From the NCBI GenBank assembly GCA_900766135.1, contig CAAFUF010000038.1:34105-98104 (forward strand): 64,000 nt of DNA. Direction: 5' to 3'. Under the pieces are notes generated by a model, which worked only from the letters and a program-made list of their open reading frames with translations, did not search any database and was not told the DNA's origin. The stretch comes from Paenibacillaceae bacterium (GTDB lineage Bacteria; Bacillota; Bacilli; Paenibacillales; Paenibacillaceae). The position numbers and the translations under genes were made by a program. Position 1 is the stretch's first letter; the number at the start of each line of letters is the position of its first letter. Shown in pieces: positions 43,008 to 53,100 of this stretch.

Positions 43008-44057
43008 CTACTCATCCAAAAACGCATCCAAAGAGCTCAGCTTGTTGCCGCCATAATCAAACAGCGTGAGGTTCGACCAGTTGTTCTCGTGCCCAACCGA
43101 CCAGGCCGGCTTGGAAGGAATCCAGCATGGCTCCCAATAATAGAGACCCAAGCCAAGGCCGTCCGGCACTTGCCTGATGCGCCGCATCAGCTCCTCCAGC
43201 CACCTCTTCTGCCCCTCTACCGTCGGCGGAAAGCCCGGATACACCCACTCCTCCTTGTTGAAGATCAGCGGCTGCTCGTCCGGCGGCGTCATCGTCCACG
43301 GGTAGGCCGCCTCCACCACCACGATCGGCTTACGGTAGCGGCCGGCCAAGTCATTAAGATTTTCCGTCAGTTCCTCCAAGGTACCGTGCCACCACGAATA
43401 GTAGGAGAGGCCGATGATATCATAATCGATCCCAAACGCGGCCAGCTTGTCGTAAAAGAACCGGCTGCCCGCATTATCGCCGCCGCGGTCAATGTGGATC
43501 ATCACCGGAATCGGCTTGCTCTCACTCGATACATACCGAACGCCGCGAACGCCGGCGGCGATCAGCGCGGCCAGCTTCTCCCACTGCTGCGGCGTATTGT
43601 ACTCGCCGTCGACGCGTCCCGCTTCCCAGATCATGCCGTTCGTAATTTCATTGCCCACCTGCACCATATCCGGTAAAGCGCCCTCCGCCTCCAGCTCTTT
43701 TAGAAATAAAACCGTAAATTCCTCCAGCCGCTCCACCAGCTGCGGAAAGCTCAAGCCTTCCCAAGCCTTCGGCATATGCTGCTTGGACGGATCCGCCCAA
43801 TAATCGGAATAATGGAAGTCCAGCAGGAAATGCAGCCCTTTCTCCTTGATCCGCTTGGCCATCTGAATCGTTTTCCGCGGATTGCAGTAGTCGAAGGAAG
43901 GGTCGTTCCACAGGCGTAAACGGGCCGAGTTGACTCCGCTGTCTTTCAAGATATCCAGCACATCGCGCTCCCGGCCATCCTCATAAAACTTGCCGCCTTC
44001 GCTTTCGATTTCGTCCACGAATGAAATGTCCGCGCCTTTAATAAATGCAATGCTCAT
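43008..44057 (-). CDS. GH53 endo-beta-1,4-galactanase without signal peptide
   Basis: The protein has 349 residues of glycoside hydrolase family 53 alone. The acid/base glutamate is in MVQVGNEITNGMIW and the nucleophile in PIVVVEAAYPWT; NSARLRLWNDP and LLDFHYSDYWADPSKQ are other GH53 marks. It starts MSIAFIKGADISFVDEIESE with no signal, so it should act in the cytoplasm on imported galacto-oligosaccharides. In other gan operons a GH42 beta-galactosidase (GanA) fills this place. It is about 28 nt downstream of ganQ. Confidence 0.92.
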   Translation of the reverse strand: MSIAFIKGADISFVDEIESEGGKFYEDGRERDVLDILKDSGVNSARLRLWNDPSFDYCNPRKTIQMAKRIKEKGLHFLLDFHYSDYWADPSKQHMPKAWEGLSFPQLVERLEEFTVLFLKELEAEGALPDMVQVGNEITNGMIWEAGRVDGEYNTPQQWEKLAALIAAGVRGVRYVSSESKPIPVMIHIDRGGDNAGSRFFYDKLAAFGIDYDIIGLSYYSWWHGTLEELTENLNDLAGRYRKPIVVVEAAYPWTMTPPDEQPLIFNKEEWVYPGFPPTVEGQKRWLEELMRRIRQVPDGLGLGLYYWEPCWIPSKPAWSVGHENNWSNLTLFDYGGNKLSSLDAFLDE

Positions 44058-44085
44058 TTTTCTATCCGCTCCTTTTGCCGGGCCG

Positions 44086-44928
44086 TTAGCCTTTGGTGCC
44101 GCCGGCCGCAAGTCCTGAGATGAAATACTTTTGCAAGAACAAGTAAATCCCGGCGATCGGGACGGCGATCAGAATCGCTCCGGCCGTGAAGACTGTGAAG
44201 TTGTTGGCATATTTTTCGGTGACAAAATGATACAAGCCGACCGCCAACGTATATTTGCTTTTGTCATGCAAAATGATCGAAGGCAAGATAAAATCGAAAA
44301 TCGGCAGCATAAAATTGGTCAAGGCCACAATCGCCAGGATCGGCGTAATCAAAGGCAGCAAGATTCGGATGAACAAGCGAATCGGTCCGGCTCCGTCGAT
44401 CTTCGCCGCATCGTCCAGCTCCCGGGAAATCGTATCCAGATACCCCTTGACCAGCCACGCGTTAAAAGGAATCTGCCCGCCGACATAGATCAAGATCAGT
44501 CCAATCAAAGTATTCAGCAAGCCGATCAGATTCAAAAAGATATAGATCGCCACCATCGCCATCATGACCGGAAACATCTGCAGCAGCAGGAAAGCGTACA
44601 TGCCGCTCTTTCGGCCGATAAACTGGAATCTCGACAGCGCGTACGCCGTCATGGAGGTAAACAGGATCGACAGCAGGCTGGACGTTGCCGAAACATAAAG
44701 CGTATTTTTGTACCAGGTCAGATAATTGCTTTCCGGGCTGGTGAACAGCCAGCGGTAATGCTCCAGCGTCGGCTCCTTGGGAATCATGCTGGACGTGTAC
44801 AGGCTGGTACCCGAGTTGAAGGACAAACCGACCGCCCAAGCGAGCGGATAACAGATCACGACCGTCATCAGCCCGATGATCAGATAGATTCCTGCGACTT
44901 CAAGCCTGGATTTCATACGCCCGCCCAT
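44086..44928 (-). CDS. ganQ: Galacto-oligosaccharide ABC permease GanQ-like (MalG type)
   Basis: The protein has about 280 residues and six helices. It has the MalG coupling motif (SRELDDAAKIDGAGPIRLFI) and the C-terminus KYFISGLAAGGTKG typical of MalG/GanQ. The ATG directly follows the TAA of ganP; a second in-frame ATG lies four codons later. It partners GanP and receives ligand from GanS. No ATPase is present, so an MsmX-like multitask ATPase is expected. Confidence 0.92.
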   Translation of the reverse strand: MGGRMKSRLEVAGIYLIIGLMTVVICYPLAWAVGLSFNSGTSLYTSSMIPKEPTLEHYRWLFTSPESNYLTWYKNTLYVSATSSLLSILFTSMTAYALSRFQFIGRKSGMYAFLLLQMFPVMMAMVAIYIFLNLIGLLNTLIGLILIYVGGQIPFNAWLVKGYLDTISRELDDAAKIDGAGPIRLFIRILLPLITPILAIVALTNFMLPIFDFILPSIILHDKSKYTLAVGLYHFVTEKYANNFTVFTAGAILIAVPIAGIYLFLQKYFISGLAAGGTKG

Positions 44929-46257
44929 TTATTGATCACGCTCCTCTTTGAACGACTTGGTCCGCCGAAATTGAAAGAAGGCAAAGGCAATCACAATCAC
45001 CCCGATAATCAGGGAAATGGCCGCCGCCATATTGTAGTTGTTCGTCGTAAAAGTAAGCTGATACACCCAAGAAATCAAAATATCCGTCCCGCCGGCCGTC
45101 TGCCCGCGAACCGCAGGTCCTCCTCCGTTGAACAAATAAATGATATTGAAATTGTTAAAGTTGGCCGTATATTGAATAATCAGCAGCGGAGCAGTGGCAA
45201 ACAGTACGTGCGGCAGTGTAATATAGCGGAATTTCTGCCAGCGCGTCCCGCCGTCCACATCGGCCGCTTCATAGGCGTCATGGGAGATGCTTTGCAGCAC
45301 GCCGGTGAACAGGGCGAACAGAAACGGAAAACCCAGCCACACCTGAATGCCGATCAGCGCGACCTTCGTAAACATCGGATCGGTCAGCCACGGGATCGGA
45401 GCCAGATGGAACCAATCCCGCAGCGTGCGATTGATAGCCCCGAACTGATCGTTGAACAGCGCGGAAAAAATCATGATCGTTACGAAGTTCGGGATCGCCC
45501 ACGGCAAGATCAGGATCGTGCGGATCAGACGCTTGAAGCGAACGCGCTTGTCATTTACCAACACCGCTAGCAGCAACCCCAGGCCAATCTGCAGCGTCGT
45601 CGATACAAGGGTCCAAACCAGGGTCCAGGACAGGACCTTCATGAATGACTGGTTCCAGATCGGGACCGTCACGAGGCTGATAAAGTTGTCAAACCCCACC
45701 CAATCAACCAAATGGCGCGGGGGGGAATGATACAAATCGTAGTTGGTAAACGCCAGCGACACCGCAAACAGCAACGGAAAAACAACCACGAAGATCAGAA
45801 GAATAAAGCCGGGCACCGATAAAATATACGGAACGCTGGCCGTGTACGCCTGCTTCATCGCCTCCCGCAGCTTCGGGCGCCGCCAGCCGGCGGCGATTTG
45901 CTCCGCCTGTTTTTTGGCGTCACGGATATTGAAAGTATAAATCACTGCGGCCATCGCCAGCATAATCAGCGACAACAGCCCGTACACCAGCAAAAAGATC
46001 GAATGGTCCAGCTTCGGAATCGTCCCCAGCGTGGCGATCCCCCACAGGCCCAGCCCGATAAAGTCGGCGAAAGTGACAATAAAGGCAAGCTCGATGATCA
46101 TCAGCACGATGCCTTTGATATAGCTGCGATTGTACAGTTGCCCCAAGCCCGCGAATAGGATGGACAGCCCCATCGCCAGCCAGGGCCGATGCTTCCGAGG
46201 CGTCCGAGGCGCTCTAGGCGTCTGATCGTGCAGTTCTACAGCGTTAGGTTCCTCCAT
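44929..46257 (-). CDS. ganP: Galacto-oligosaccharide ABC permease GanP-like (MalF type)
   Basis: The protein has 442 residues. The long N-terminal part has two extra helices (LAMGLSILFAGLGQLYNRSY) typical of GanP/MalF, then a six-helix permease core with the coupling loop SHDAYEAADVDGGTRWQKFR. The signature stretch NFNNFNIIYLFNGGGPAVRG is common to MalF-type proteins. It lies between ganS (33 nt upstream) and ganQ. Confidence 0.93.
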   Translation of the reverse strand: MEEPNAVELHDQTPRAPRTPRKHRPWLAMGLSILFAGLGQLYNRSYIKGIVLMIIELAFIVTFADFIGLGLWGIATLGTIPKLDHSIFLLVYGLLSLIMLAMAAVIYTFNIRDAKKQAEQIAAGWRRPKLREAMKQAYTASVPYILSVPGFILLIFVVVFPLLFAVSLAFTNYDLYHSPPRHLVDWVGFDNFISLVTVPIWNQSFMKVLSWTLVWTLVSTTLQIGLGLLLAVLVNDKRVRFKRLIRTILILPWAIPNFVTIMIFSALFNDQFGAINRTLRDWFHLAPIPWLTDPMFTKVALIGIQVWLGFPFLFALFTGVLQSISHDAYEAADVDGGTRWQKFRYITLPHVLFATAPLLIIQYTANFNNFNIIYLFNGGGPAVRGQTAGGTDILISWVYQLTFTTNNYNMAAAISLIIGVIVIAFAFFQFRRTKSFKEERDQ

Positions 46258-46290
46258 GATGAATTCCTCCCGGTACGATATAGCAAGCCA

Positions 46291-47583
46291 TTACTGGCCG
46301 GACGCCTTGATTTGGGCGGCGATCTGCGCCGTTGTTTCATCCAGGACGGACTTCGGGTCCTCCCCTTGCACGATAAAATCAACCGCGTCGTCCATCGCCC
46401 AAACGGCGCTCATCTCCGGAATGTTCGGCATCGGGACGCCGTTCTCAAGCTGCCGCACAAATCCGTCGTACAGCGGATCGCTGATGTTCTGCTGTGCATC
46501 CGGCGAAGCAGGGATTTCCCCCGTCTGCTCGTAATACACTTTCGAGCTGGCGGCATTGGTCAAGTAGAGCGCAAGCCGCTTCGCCCAAGACGAATGCTCC
46601 GAATAGGATGAAATAAACCACGACTTCACCCCGACAAAGGACGGCGCAGGCTTGCCGTTCACCGTTGGAAGCGGCGCCGTTCCCAACTGTTCGCCCAGCT
46701 TGTCGGCATAAGGCTTCATCGCCCACAGCCCGTTCACGGCCATACCAACCTTGCCTTCCAGAAACAACGTATCCATCACATCGGTGGTCATCGTGACCGG
46801 AATGCCCGTGCGCTTGACGAAGTCGGCATAGGCGGTCATCCCCTGAACTGCGCCCTCGTTGTTCAAGCCTAGATCGGAAGGGTCATACTTGCTGTCCTGC
46901 TGGCCAAAAATATATCCGCCATAGTTCGAAATAAACGGCATCGCATAATAAAAATCCGGCACCATCAGGAAGGCGTAGCGGTCCTTACCGGCGTCCGTCA
47001 ACGCGGCGGACAGCTTGGCCGCATCCTCCAGCGCGGCCGGCACCTGATCGACAAGCGCTTTGTTGTAGTACACCGCATAGGTTTCGATCGAAATCGGGAA
47101 CCCATAAGTTTGCCCCTCATACTGCACCGCGTTCAAGGCCGCCGCGCTATACTGCGCAAGCTCCTGCTCTGACAGCTCTACCGGCTCGGCCAAACCCTGC
47201 ACGACGAGATCCCCCAGCCGGTCCTGCGGCTGGTAGAACAGATCGGGACCATTACCCGCAGGAGCGGCCAGGGCCAGCTTCTGCACCTGCTCGGAGCCGC
47301 TGACCGGCATGATCTCCACCTGTACCCCGGTTGCCGCCGTAAATTCGCCCGCCAACTGCTCCACCGCTTTCAAATGCTTGGCGTCGTCATTTGACCATAC
47401 CATCAGCTTGTCCGGCTTTTCCCCTTCCCCGCCGCCCGGCTCCTGCTCCTGTACGGCGGCGCCGTTATTGCCGCTTCCATCATTCCCGGCATTGCCGTTC
47501 AACTGCCCCGTCCGATCGGGCGCACATGCCGCAAGTGAGAGTACAAGCAAGCAGACGCAAGCCATGAACATCGTTTTTCTCAT
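46291..47583 (-). CDS. ganS: Galacto-oligosaccharide-binding lipoprotein GanS-like
   Basis: The protein has 430 residues. The signal and lipobox are MFMACVCLLVLSLAAC, with a Gly/Asn/Glu linker after it. The mature domain is of the maltose-binding (MalE) cluster: KAVEQLAGEFTAATGVQVEI, GNGPDLFYQPQDRLGDLV and VGMAVNGLWAMKPYADK. It captures galacto-oligosaccharides released outside by GH53. It is the first gene of ganS-ganP-ganQ-GH53, with its own promoter region that resembles that of the secreted galactanase. Confidence 0.92.
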   Translation of the reverse strand: MRKTMFMACVCLLVLSLAACAPDRTGQLNGNAGNDGSGNNGAAVQEQEPGGGEGEKPDKLMVWSNDDAKHLKAVEQLAGEFTAATGVQVEIMPVSGSEQVQKLALAAPAGNGPDLFYQPQDRLGDLVVQGLAEPVELSEQELAQYSAAALNAVQYEGQTYGFPISIETYAVYYNKALVDQVPAALEDAAKLSAALTDAGKDRYAFLMVPDFYYAMPFISNYGGYIFGQQDSKYDPSDLGLNNEGAVQGMTAYADFVKRTGIPVTMTTDVMDTLFLEGKVGMAVNGLWAMKPYADKLGEQLGTAPLPTVNGKPAPSFVGVKSWFISSYSEHSSWAKRLALYLTNAASSKVYYEQTGEIPASPDAQQNISDPLYDGFVRQLENGVPMPNIPEMSAVWAMDDAVDFIVQGEDPKSVLDETTAQIAAQIKASGQ

Positions 47584-47625
47584 CTCAATCCCCCCTTATA
47601 AAGCCGGCTCATCAGCCGTCACCCT

Positions 47626-47690
47626 TAATATAAAACGCTTCCAATTCCGTTGATATATAAAATAACTTTAGCGCGCGTATAATATTTTTC
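47626..47690 (-). promoter_or_regulatory. ganS promoter region with cre-like box, shared layout
   Basis: The plus-strand text ATATAAAACGCTTCC, then GATATATAAAATAACTTTA and GCGTATAATATTTTTC, aligns over about 60 bp with 49441-49500. The AAAACGCTTCCA segment (minus TGGAAGCGTTTT) resembles a CcpA cre site close to the -10. Confidence 0.6.
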
Positions 47691-47706
47691 CCTCTCCAAA
47701 CCCAAA

Positions 47707-47745
47707 AAGCAGCCCCGGCAAGGCAATTTCCCGCTGAGACTGCTT
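47707..47745 (-). terminator. Probable terminator of secreted GH53 gene
   Basis: Minus strand: AAGCAGTC and, after a large loop, GGCTGCTTTTTGGG. The stem is imperfect and the U-run short. Confidence 0.5.
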
Positions 47746-47760
47746 GATTGGCGGTTAACG

Positions 47761-49398
47761 TTAGTTGGTTTGGTACAGCTTGACGTGGTCCAGATTTATC
47801 CAGTTGTTTGCATGGGCATCGGAATAGACGCCGATTTCGATTTGTCCGTTGGTCACGGGGATGTTCTCGATTTTTACTTTCACCCATTTCTCCGGGCTTA
47901 CCGGTAAAGCTACATTACGCTCCGTGCCGCCATAGTTTTTGGCGTACAGCTGCACCGTATTTTGTCCGCCGCTGTTGAGCACCCAGGCCGATAACGTATA
48001 AGTGCCGTTGCTGAGCCCGGTAATGTTCTGATACGTGGACGCTTCATACGCGGCGTCGCTCCAGTGCGTCAGCTTGAAGCTGCCGGTAACGCCGTTGTTC
48101 TCTACCTTAATGGCATTATAAGAAGCGGTGTCTGCCGCCCAGCGATTCCAGGCCGTAGGCGTCGTCGTCCAGCCATCCGCTTCAAAGCTCGGATTGGATA
48201 CGAGATTAACCGGCGCGCTCTCGGCAAATACGGAGACTGTCGACAGCAGATTGCCGCCAAAATCGAACAGCGTCTGGTTGTCCCAGGGATTGGACAGCAG
48301 CCCTGTATCGTTGTTGTATAGCTTGCCGGCCTCGCTTCCCCAATGAGCCCCTTCCACCGGCAGCCACGCCGGCTCCCACCAGAAAATCCCGCGGCCGTGG
48401 CCATTTGGCACGTCCTGTACTATTTCTTTCAGATCCCGCAAATAAGCCGTCTGACCCGCGACCGACGCCGGATAGCCGCCGATGCTTTCTTCCGCCGTAT
48501 AAAAAGAATTCCCCAGACCGTCGCCATCATCCAGCGTAAAGCCGTATGCCGTTTCGACGATCATCACATCTTTGTTGTAGCGGCTGCTTATGGCATTCAA
48601 ATTGTAGGCCAGCTCGCCCATCGTCCCGTGCCAGAACGGATAATACGTCAAGCCGATAATATCGTAATCCACATTCTCGGCTTCGATCTTATCAAACCAC
48701 CAGGTATACAAATTGTTGTCGCCGCCGTGGTCCAAATGCAGCACAATCTCGATATCCTCGCCCGGCGACAGGGCGGCATGAATCCCGTTAATGGCCGAGC
48801 TCATCAGCTCGCCGAGCCGGGTAAAATCGTCGATCCCCCCGCCGACCTTGCCGTCATTCCACAGCATACCGCTGCTGGTCTCATTGCCGACCTGCACCAT
48901 ATCCGGCAGCGCGCCTGCGGCCTTCATCTGCGTAATGACGCTGTTCGTGTAGTTGTAGACGGTAGTGAGTAACTGACTGTAGGTAAGGCTTTGCCATGCT
49001 TTCGGCTTAGTTTGCTTTCCCGGATCGGCCCAGAAATCGCTGAAATGGAAGTTAAGCAGAATGTCCATGCCCTTTGCCTTCGCCCGTTGGGCGAGCGAGA
49101 TGGTCGTAGCGAGATCATTCGTTCCTCCGCCGTACGGATTGCCCGCACTGTCATAAGGATCGACCCACAGCCGCAAGCGGATCGCGTTCATGCCATGGTC
49201 ACTCAAAATCTCCAGCGCATCCTTCTGTACCCCTTGATCATAGAATTTGCCTCCCCGCTGCTCCACCTCATAAAGCATGGACATGTCTCCGCCCATGATA
49301 AAGCTGCCCGCAGCCTTGGCTTCCGGCATCGGAGCCAGCGCCGGCGCCATCATCGCAATAGCACAGGCCAAAGCAATCACCTTCAACCATTTCCTCAT
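47761..49398 (-). CDS. ganB: Secreted arabinogalactan endo-beta-1,4-galactanase, GH53 with CBM61-like domain
   Basis: The protein has 545 residues. The signal peptide (1 to about 29, ending AKA) is followed by the GH53 catalytic domain (about 32-395), with acid/base in DMVQVGNETSSGM and nucleophile in DVMIVETAYGFT. HGRGIFWWEPAWLP and a calcium-loop-like DDGDGLGN are also family-like. The C-terminal 150 residues (NLVSNPSFEADGWTTTPTAW; YTLSAWVLNSGGQNTVQLYA) form a jelly-roll module of the CBM61 galactan-binding type. It cuts pectic galactan outside the cell and feeds GanSPQ. Confidence 0.93.
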   Translation of the reverse strand: MRKWLKVIALACAIAMMAPALAPMPEAKAAGSFIMGGDMSMLYEVEQRGGKFYDQGVQKDALEILSDHGMNAIRLRLWVDPYDSAGNPYGGGTNDLATTISLAQRAKAKGMDILLNFHFSDFWADPGKQTKPKAWQSLTYSQLLTTVYNYTNSVITQMKAAGALPDMVQVGNETSSGMLWNDGKVGGGIDDFTRLGELMSSAINGIHAALSPGEDIEIVLHLDHGGDNNLYTWWFDKIEAENVDYDIIGLTYYPFWHGTMGELAYNLNAISSRYNKDVMIVETAYGFTLDDGDGLGNSFYTAEESIGGYPASVAGQTAYLRDLKEIVQDVPNGHGRGIFWWEPAWLPVEGAHWGSEAGKLYNNDTGLLSNPWDNQTLFDFGGNLLSTVSVFAESAPVNLVSNPSFEADGWTTTPTAWNRWAADTASYNAIKVENNGVTGSFKLTHWSDAAYEASTYQNITGLSNGTYTLSAWVLNSGGQNTVQLYAKNYGGTERNVALPVSPEKWVKVKIENIPVTNGQIEIGVYSDAHANNWINLDHVKLYQTN

Positions 49399-49440
49399 TA
49401 CCTTTCAACTCCTTTTTTATATAATTATGGATACACTCAA

Positions 49441-49500
49441 ATTATAAAGCGCTTACATATCGGTTTATATATAATAAAACTTTTAGAGTCGTATAAAAAT
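49441..49500 (-). promoter_or_regulatory. Promoter of secreted galactanase with cre-like site
   Basis: Minus strand: TGTAAGCGCTTTAT, close to the CcpA cre consensus (TGWAANCGNTNWCA), overlaps TATAAT (rc of 49441-49446). The -35 region is poor, as expected for activator dependence. The upstream TTTTATTATATATAAACC matches the ganS promoter region. Confidence 0.6.
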
Positions 49501-49915
49501 TTTCATCCCGCAGACAGGAATATTTTCTAATAAAAAAACTTGACTCCCCCCTTAGGGATTAGCTTTTTCTCGCTGCATCGGCAAAGTGCAAGCATGATTT
49601 TTTCACGTATTCCCCCAATCCAAAGAAACGTGATGGATAGCTTGAATGCGGTAAACGCGGCTTCGGAGCTTCAATATAGAAGCCTACATGCGAGCAGCTT
49701 GTGTCAATCCCCAGCGGACATCCGGTCCGGCCTTTCGCTCCGGTTACTTTACTTCGCTATCCATGCTTCAACGTTCTAGACTGCGGTTGATTCCTCCGGC
49801 TCCACTAACCACACAACCCACTTTTTTTGCAATGACTATTTTCGACAAAATGCAGTAATCTCTTGTCAATTTCCTGTCTATTTTTTGTCGAGATTGTTGT
49901 AGTATGTTGAAGGTA

Positions 49916-49952
49916 CACACTCAAAATGGAATAATATACCATTTTGAGTGTG
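49916..49952. promoter_or_regulatory. 14-bp perfect inverted repeat upstream of the giant surface protein
   Basis: CACACTCAAAATGG, 9-base AATAATATA, CCATTTTGAGTGTG. It lies 150 bp before the ATG and is too AT-centred and T-tail-free for a good terminator. It may be an operator or an RNA hairpin in a long leader. The rest of 49501-50101 holds no gene that I can support. Confidence 0.6.
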
Positions 49953-50101
49953 CGATTGAGAAGATGCTCGAAGGGAGGGAAGCAACCAAGCATCGATCAA
50001 CTCCCGCACACCCGCTGCTCTTATTCGGTATTCGTAAGGGCATGGAATTCGAACGAGGCGGAGGTGCTGGGACAAGTAAATAGCGAAAAGGGAGCTTTGA
50101 C

Positions 50102-53100
50102 ATGAAACGAAGACGTCGTGTAAGAACATCTGTGCTATCTCTCTGCTTGGCGGTCGTGCTTGCCTTGCAGGCGTTGACGTTCCCTGCTGCCGCTTATGCG
50201 GATATCGCCCCAGAAGACGGTTCCGAGACGGTATCCGTTAGCGAATCCGACTTGCCGAACGCGGATGAACCGCCGTTGTCTGTGCCTGAGGCGGTGTACG
50301 CCGAGCCGGCCAATTTCGAAGCGACAGCGGCAGACCCAACGGATAAAACGGCGGTGCTCATGGGAGCAAATTCGCCCTTTCCGCTGGAAGTCACCCAGGA
50401 CGGGAATGTCTTAAATACGGGGGATGCCATTCATGGCAGAAAGCCCTTCTCCCTTAAGTCGACCGGCATCAAGATTCCGGTGAAAGGGGATGCCGCCGAC
50501 CCGAACACGGTGGATGGCAGCACGGTCATTTTGTACGGCGACTATGTGATGCTGGACAAAGCGACTTACTTCCCGGAAGTGAATCTGCCGGATGCCACCA
50601 TGGCGTTGAAGGAAACGTCCGGCTACGCTATCGGAACCGCCTATTTCTCCGAAGCGGGCATCAAGGTGGTGTTTGACGGCGAAGAACGCTTTTTCAATGG
50701 CCAGGGCAAGAATGTCACCTTCGGCTTTGAATCCACTGCAAGGGCGGATGTTTCGGGCTTAAACTACGGCGATCAAAAGCCGATTGATATTTTCGGTTCG
50801 AGCTACATACTCGAAAATCCCCAGGTCACGCCTGTGTACAGCATCACCATGAAGTCCAACAGCAACGCTAAAGAAAACGACTGGATCTATTCGGCGGATT
50901 TCGTGGAGGGTGCGATCGAGTGGCAGGTAGAAATGACCGCCACGGATGAGTTTGACCCCGCCATCCCTCAACTGCTGGACGGACTGAAGTTCTATGACGC
51001 GCTCGATCCGGCTCAGGCGGGTACCTATGTGGAGGGTTCTCTCAAGGTCAACGGCAATCCAGTTACACCGGACAGCGGCACTGCTAACGCGCTGGCTTAC
51101 ACCTTCCCCGCAGGCTTCGGCGACAAGGCGACCGTCACCTTCAAGACGTGGATTCCCAAGACAAAGTATTACCGTGAGTATAACAGCGGTAGCAGTGGGT
51201 ACGAGACCGTCACCAATACCTCCGAGCTGAGGGACCCGTCGGACAGCAAGCTGCTTTCTTCGAATTCGTGGCGCGTGGCCTTCAAGCCCGACTGGATTCA
51301 AAAGAGCGGCACGCTGGACAAACGGTCGAGTTCCAACGATCCGCGTACTATTACATGGACGATCGTAATCAACAAGAACTACAGCAAGCAGGGCCTGAAG
51401 GACTTCACCGTGACCGATGCCCTGCCGGCCGGACTTGCCTGGAGATCGGCCGTATGGCAGTCGTGGGATAGTGCTAAGAACGACTGGTCGGCGGCAATAA
51501 CGCCGATTACCCCCGACGCAAGCCATGTGTATTCTTTCGGTGAGGTAAACGGCCCGATCCGGCTGGTCATTGTGTCCGAAGTGACGGGCAGTACAACCGG
51601 CTTCACCAATAAGGCCATCGCCCAGTGGAAGCTGGATGCCAATACCGTGCAGGACAATAACCAAGCTACCGTGTTGGATAACGCCACGGTTACCATTGGC
51701 GCCCACACCTTGACAAAGAGTGCAGGTACCGGCGTTGATATCCTTGCATTAGGCACATTGCCGTGGAAGGTCACCCTTACACCTCAGGAGGCCCTTCCGG
51801 ACGGTGCGGTATACGATCTGATGGTATATGGGGATGCGAGCTCCATCGACTTCACCAAGGTTACCGCCAGTCCGGCGATAGACCCTGAAATCCTGGAGCA
51901 ACTGAAGGGGAACATTGGGCCAGGGTATTACCAACGGTTTCAATCCGGTTCCTTTCAGTCAAGCGACGGCTTAACGTCTCAGGTGTACACCCTTTCCCAG
52001 GATGGGAAGCCTGTTGCCGATTTGCTTCGCGTCACCGGATACAATACCGCTGCGCCTGCTTCTTTCACATTTAATTCCCTGATGACGCAATGGGAGCACT
52101 TCGCGGGCAATAAGTCTACAGATCAGTATAATCGGGCGTTCCTGTTTGAGGGTACAAATCGGACAATCGATTCGACTCGGCCTTCTCAACGGGTCAATAG
52201 CGGGGTGCTGGCCAAAGAGATACTTTTTGCGTCCAAACCCGACGGGACAAGCGTTATCCCTAATGATGTCAGAAGCTACATCCGGAACGACACAAACGAA
52301 GCATATACATTGGCAGCGTATGATCGGGTGACCAAGACGGTGACCTTCCGGCTGTCGGTAAATATGAACGGCCTGAAGACCGAGGAGATGGCAAAACATG
52401 GCGGCAATCACGTTGCCAGCGACATCAAACTCGTCGATACCCTGCCCGAGGGCTGGGAGTTTGTGCCCTATTCGGAGGGGCAGGATTTTGCGATTTACAA
52501 AGGAACCCGGGCAGACTACGGAGCCACAGCCAGCGCTGGGACGCTGATTTCCGACCCCAGCGGCCTCGTAAGCTTCTCCGCCGCAGGGAACATAGGCACT
52601 TTTTCTTTTACCAAGCTGGAAAGTCCTTATGTCATTCTGGTCAAGGCAAGACCCGGCGAGGCGGCCCTCCGTCAATACTTTGAATCCGGCAACGCAAAGA
52701 TTGAGGCGACGAACACCGCCGAGATGAAAATTACTTGGGGGGATGAACCTACCACGGTCTCATCCAGCCGCAAGGTCATCGTCCCGATGCAGACGTTGGG
52801 CAAATCGGTAACGAAACCGAACCCCGGCGTGTTGGAGTGGACGGTGAACTATACTCCTCCCTTCGAGATGAGGGATGGCGTCTATCTGCAGGACACCCTG
52901 GGAGAAGGGCTGGCGCTGCGCAAGGACGAGAATGGAAACCTCTCGCTGCGGCGTCCTGACATGGCGGTGTACCACGCCAAGCTGACCCCAAGCGGAGCGC
53001 TGGAAAAGGACGGCGCTGCGTTGGATTTGACCGGCCCTGACCCCGAGGTCAAGGTTGAAGCGGTCACAGAGAACGGCGCAACCCGGCTGATCTTCCGCAT

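Noticed and set aside
49953..50101. Possible c-di-GMP or other riboswitch before the surface-protein gene
   Set aside because: I could not find the conserved core of GEMM-I, GEMM-II or other classes that I know; only the palindrome upstream is clear.
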